From the NCBI GenBank assembly GCA_963974475.1, contig CAXBCR010000004.1:62001-126000 (forward strand): DNA of 64,000 nt, in the 5' to 3' direction. This document shows, piece after piece, positions 61,201-64,000 of this stretch. The first letter of the stretch is position 1; each line of letters opens with the position of its first letter. The notes beneath the pieces are model-generated. The model was not told where the DNA came from, did not search any database, and saw only the letters and a list, made by a program, of their open reading frames with translations. Source of the stretch: CAJXZP01 sp963974475. GTDB taxonomy: Bacteria > Bacteroidota > Bacteroidia > Flavobacteriales_G > Salibacteraceae. Both the position numbers and the translations under genes were made by a program.

Positions 61201-64000
61201 TAAGGTGCTGTTCCGCCAGTTGCAGAAGCCGTAGCTCCACCATTGGCTGCACCGTTACATGTAGCATTTGAATCAACAACGGAAGCGCTTACTAAAATTG
61301 TTGGTTCAGTTACCGTGGCTGAGCTTGTTGAAGAACAACCGTTTGCATCGGTAACAGTCACAGAATAATTTCCTGCGGTTACTCCAGTAATTGAAGCTGT
61401 AGTAGCTGAATTAGACCATACGTAAGTGTAAGGAGCCGTTCCACCAGTAGCAGATGCAGAAGCACCACCATCGGCAGAGCCATTACATGTTATGTTTGAA
61501 TCAACCACAGAAGCCGCAACCAATAATACTGGTTCAGTTACGGTAGTAGAACTAATCGAAGAACAACCGTTAGCATCTGTAATGGTTACAGAATAGGTTC
61601 CTGCACCAACTCCAGTAATAGAAGCAGTAGTTGCAGAAGTATTCCAAGCGTACGTATAAGGAGCCGTTCCACCGGTAGCAGAAGCAGAAGCCCCACCATC
61701 AGTAGCACCGTTACAAGTTGCATTTAAATCGACTACAGAAGCAGCGGTTAAAACAGCTGGTTCAGTAACGGTAGCAGAACTAATCGAAGTGCAACCATTC
61801 GCATCGGTAATTGTTACGGAATAAGTTCCTGCACCAACTCCAGTAATTGAAGCTGTAGTTGCAGAAGTATTCCAAGCGTACGTATAAGGAGCCGTTCCGC
61901 CAGTAGCAGAAGCAGTAGCGCCACCATCGGCAGAGCCGTTACATGTAATATTTGAATCAATTACAGAAGACGCAACCAACAATACTGGTTCAGTTACCGT
62001 AGCTGCGCTTGTGGAAGAACAACCGTTTGCATCTGTAATTGTTACAGAATACGTTCCTGCAACAATTCCAGTAATTGAAGCTGTAGTAGCTGAATTAGAC
62101 CATACATAAGTGTAAGGTGCTGTTCCGCCAGTTGCAGAAGCCGTAGCTCCACCATTGGCTGCACCGTTACATGTAGCATTTGAATCAACAACGGAAGCGC
62201 TTACTAAAATTGTTGGTTCAGTTACCGTGGCTGAGCTTGTTGAAGAACAACCGTTTGCATCGGTAACAGTCACAGAATAATTTCCTGCGGTTACTCCAGT
62301 TATAGAAGCCGTAGTAGCAGAATTACTCCATACATAAGTATAAGGAGCTGTTCCACCGGTAGCAGAAGCCGTTGCACCTCCATTGACAAAGCCGTTACAA
62401 GTTACGTTTGAATCTACAACTGTAGCAGCAGTTAAAATAGCTGGCTGTGTAATAGTAACTGTACTAGTAGAAGTATTTGAACTATTATCTGTAATAGTTA
62501 CGGTGTAGTTTCCGGCTACGAGTCCGGTAATAGCATCGGTAGTTGCACCATTACTCCATAAATAAGAATAAGGAGTTGGACCACCTGTACCAATAGCCGT
62601 AGCGCCACCATTAGCTAACCCGTTACAAGTAACGTTTGAATCTATGGTAGTTGAAGCACTTACTCCATTTGAATTGGTAATGATAACTCGTATCACTATA
62701 CCACATAAAGCGCTGTCGCCAATTCCAACGTAATAATAAGAATTTGCTGGAACGCCAGAAATGGAAGCCGTTAAATCGCCTGTAGTCCATTGATATGTAT
62801 AAGGAGGAACACCACCGGAAGCAATAGCAGTGGCACCACCATTAGAAGCCCCATTTGTAGTATTAGAGTCAATAACAACAGAACCGAAAAATTCAGGATG
62901 GTCAATAAATGTTACTGAGCTACTATCAGAACATCCGTTTGCATCGGTAGAAGTTACGGTGTATGTACCAGCTGAGGCAGAAGTATATAGTGACCCGGTA
63001 TAACCACTTGGCCATAGATAAGAATAAGGCGCTGTACCTCCGGTAACAGAAACGAGCGCTTGACCATTATTGTCACCCTTACATTTAGGATGAGAAATTA
63101 ATGAAACACTAGCTACTAAAGCAGCCGGTTGCGTTATCGTAATCGAAGCCGAACTTGTATCTGTATTGGCATCTGTAATGGTTACGGAATATGTTCCAGC
63201 AGCTATTCCAGTAATAGATGCGGTGGTAGCTGAATTAGACCAAGCATACGTAAATGGTGCAGTTCCTCCAGAAACCGAAGCAGTAGCAGCACCATCGGAT
63301 AACCCGTTACAGGTTACATCTGAATGGGTAGCTATGGAAGCAACAGGACCATTTGAAATGGTTACGCTGACCGTATTTGAATTTATTTCACAATGGGTAA
63401 CTGAATTAGAAACCTGTACATAATAAGTAGAACTATCGCTTGCGGAAACTGGTGAGAATTTCAATACCGATGCGGTGTCATTTAAAATTGGAGCAAACCC
63501 ATTACTTTCGGTAACTAAACCAGCTTGGGTAGCAATATACAATTGTGAATTTGATTTATAAAAACCAGAAACAGAATTGCTAGGTAAACCGCTTGCGGTA
63601 TTATATAGTAAAGAGAATGAATTGCCGCCATCCGTAGAAACTGCTGCTCCTGAGAGGGTTGCAGCATAAATATTACCATTGTTTTCATACAAAGATTTCA
63701 CGTAATTATTTGGGAGTCCATTCGCAGTATTTTTATTTACGAAAGTATTACCACCATCTGTAGAAATAGAAACTCCTTTTGTGGTAGCTACGTAAATAAC
63801 TCCATTAACCTGAATTACATCCAAACAGTAGTTGCCACCTAAACCATCAGCGGTAGTTTTATTTATAAATGATGTCAATCCATCTTTACTAATAGACAAA
63901 CCTCCAGCGGTTGAAATAAGAATGGTGTCATTGTAAAAATCAACTCCTGTACAGTTATTATTAATTAAACCATCGGTTGTGGAGTAATTGGTATAACTAG
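58239..64000 (-). CDS. Giant SprB-repeat adhesin-like protein with type A T9SS sorting domain, 5'-truncated
   Basis: At least 1919 residues are encoded; the frame stays open to the window edge (upstream residues read ...TTDGLINNNCTGVDFYNDTILIS), so the start is outside and the in-frame TTG at 63899 is internal. Order: propeller-like blades (GVSISTDGGNTFVNKNTANGL and relatives), an Ig-like segment, about 19 SprB repeats of 76 aa (GGATASATGGTAPYTYxWSNSATTASITGVxAGTYSVTITDANGCSS), two shorter Cys-containing repeats (GSYQDTIPNQAGCDSIIT; GSYSDTFTNVTGCDSTVIT), an Ig-like segment and a type A sorting domain (INVYPNPV ... FKRLIVM). It is expected to be exported by the T9SS as a surface adhesin. Confidence 0.93.
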   Translation of the reverse strand, partial: SYTNYSTTDGLINNNCTGVDFYNDTILISTAGGLSISKDGLTSFINKTTADGLGGNYCLDVIQVNGVIYVATTKGVSISTDGGNTFVNKNTANGLPNNYVKSLYENNGNIYAATLSGAAVSTDGGNSFSLLYNTASGLPSNSVSGFYKSNSQLYIATQAGLVTESNGFAPILNDTASVLKFSPVSASDSSTYYVQVSNSVTHCEINSNTVSVTISNGPVASIATHSDVTCNGLSDGAATASVSGGTAPFTYAWSNSATTASITGIAAGTYSVTITDANTDTSSASITITQPAALVASVSLISHPKCKGDNNGQALVSVTGGTAPYSYLWPSGYTGSLYTSASAGTYTVTSTDANGCSDSSSVTFIDHPEFFGSVVIDSNTTNGASNGGATAIASGGVPPYTYQWTTGDLTASISGVPANSYYYVGIGDSALCGIVIRVIITNSNGVSASTTIDSNVTCNGLANGGATAIGTGGPTPYSYLWSNGATTDAITGLVAGNYTVTITDNSSNTSTSTVTITQPAILTAATVVDSNVTCNGFVNGGATASATGGTAPYTYVWSNSATTASITGVTAGNYSVTVTDANGCSSTSSATVTEPTILVSASVVDSNATCNGAANGGATASATGGTAPYTYVWSNSATTASITGIVAGTYSVTITDANGCSSTSAATVTEPVLLVASSVIDSNITCNGSADGGATASATGGTAPYTYAWNTSATTASITGVGAGTYSVTITDANGCTSISSATVTEPAVLTAASVVDLNATCNGATDGGASASATGGTAPYTYAWNTSATTASITGVGAGTYSVTITDANGCSSISSTTVTEPVLLVAASVVDSNITCNGSADGGASASATGGTAPYTYVWSNSATTASITGVTAGNYSVTVTDANGCSSTSSATVTEPTILVSASVVDSNATCNGAANGGATASATGGTAPYTYVWSNSATTASITGIVAGTYSVTITDANGCSSTSAATVTEPVLLVASSVIDSNITCNGSADGGATASATGGTAPYTYAWNTSATTASITGVGAGTYSVTITDANGCTSISSATVTEPAVLTAASVVDLNATCNGATDGGASASATGGTAPYTYAWNTSATTASITGVGAGTYSVTITDANGCSSISSTTVTEPVLLVAASVVDSNITCNGSADGGASASATGGTAPYTYVWSNSATTASITGVIAGTYSVTVTDANGCYSTSAATVTEPVLLIAASIVDSNATCNGAADGGTSASATGGTAPYTYVWSNSATTASITGIVAGTYSVTITDANGCSSTSQVTVVEPAVLQATSIVDSNITCNGLANGGATASATGGTSPYSYSWNNSATTASITGVGAGTYSVTITDANGCSSASMVTMVEPAILVAASIVDSNATCNGFANGGATASATGGTAPYTFAWDNSATTSSITGVVAGTYTVTITDANGCTSTSSATITEPTLLVATSVVDSNTTCNGFANGGASASATGGTAPYTYLWNNSATTASITGVVAGTYSVTIMDANGCTAISSTAITEPVSLVALTVVDSSVSCNGISDGGATASATGGTTPYSYAWNNAATTASITGLTAGTYSVSVSDANGCSNVATVTISEPNILLGNSDVDSNATCDGLPNGGASAIPTGGTSPYAYLWSTSATTSSITGLSAGSYAVTVTDANGCTSIESVIISSNNSTYSFISENACNSYTSPSGLYTWTATGSYQDTIPNQAGCDSIITIMLTINENGSQQNITICKGESITVGSNTYTTTGSYSDTFTNVTGCDSTVITDLIVQSVDVSITQTGYKLEANNTIASYQWINCDSNNAIIIGAINRTYLVTVSGNYAVIVTEGGCVDTSNCILVDGLGIADLASNKEINVYPNPVGLYTGMVTIDVSNISNYAIIIRDLTGKMIYINEGLTNETNQIDVSRFAAGTFFIEIRTDNFSEFKRLIVM
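59030..63350 (-). repeat. Array of about 19 SprB repeats (228 bp each)
   Basis: Nineteen consecutive units of about 76 aa/228 bp, each with CNG near the start, TGGTAPYTY in the middle and DANGC near the end. The central units are nearly identical at DNA level; those at either end are more diverged, the usual pattern when expansion occurs in the middle. Confidence 0.9.
60496..62300 (-). repeat. Exact 893-bp tandem duplication with 912-bp period
   Basis: Bases 60496-61388 and 61408-62300 read identically by eye, including the third codon positions and the boundaries of each unit. The offset of 912 bp equals exactly four 228-bp repeats, so the reading frame is kept. Confidence 0.85.

Noticed and set aside
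59030..63350. Regular 228-bp periodic repeats that could suggest a CRISPR-like or satellite array
   Set aside because: The units are in one open reading frame and encode SprB protein repeats; there are no short repeats with unique spacers.
63897..63899. TTG at 63899 as start of the first giant adhesin
   Set aside because: The same frame continues upstream to the window edge with sequence that continues the propeller blades, so the gene is truncated by the window rather than starting here.

Overview
The window looks like a chromosomal segment of an AT-rich Bacteroidota bacterium, probably a marine or freshwater member of the Flavobacteriales. The order is an inference; the phylum is well supported. 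Evidence for the phylum: type IX secretion (T9SS) proteins (a PorZ-like protein, a PorP/SprF-family protein, type A and type B C-terminal sorting domains), SprB-type adhesin repeats, DUF4175 and DUF6089 proteins, a CarboxypepD_reg-like/TonB receptor, and promoters with the Bacteroidota -7 box TAnnTTTG and few Shine-Dalgarno sequences.

Layout. 1-1306: end of an EamA-type transporter, a small unknown gene and a lipoprotein. 1426-12799 (minus strand): housekeeping and T9SS block DUF4175 > ybeY > mnmG > porZ > recO > TonB receptor; mnmG is bracketed by two exact 14-bp parS-like palindromes. 12884-15909 (plus): DUF6089 barrel protein, gltX, folB, tRNA-Cys. 16276-17512: two paralogous two-TM proteins followed by a small Cro/C1-type regulator. 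17573-31615: an acetate/short-chain acyl block: acs, a propionyl-CoA-synthetase-like gene, a symporter-histidine kinase fusion with a single-domain response regulator, a large/small-subunit sodium:solute symporter pair, a porin, an IS1-InsA-like zinc-ribbon regulator, and divergently a cNMP/CBS/DUF294 protein plus a DEDDh exonuclease. 31624-36052: lipoprotein, DUF985 cupin, epimerase, TrkA-type potassium regulator, short-chain dehydrogenase, and a DUF2975 membrane protein with a second copy of the small HTH regulator. 36262-41056: two tandem secreted M43 metalloproteases. 41141-49504: pheS, NtrY-like kinase, enoyl-CoA hydratase, pgk, DNA polymerase III delta' gene, dut, rbfA and a LolC/E-type permease.

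49702-64000 (minus strand) is a surface-adhesin locus: a >1900-residue SprB-repeat protein (cut by the window edge; about 19 repeats; type A sorting domain), then a 1933-residue protein with FG-GAP, SprB and HYR-like repeats and a type B sorting domain, then a PorP/SprF-family protein and an OmpA-family protein. This arrangement fits a T9SS adhesin with its dedicated outer-membrane partner.

The most notable observations are the parS pair around mnmG, an exact 893-bp tandem duplication (period 912 bp = four repeats) in the first adhesin, the membrane-protein + mini-HTH modules with operator-like inverted repeats, and several genes whose -7 box lies only 4-5 nt before the ATG, which predicts leaderless mRNAs.
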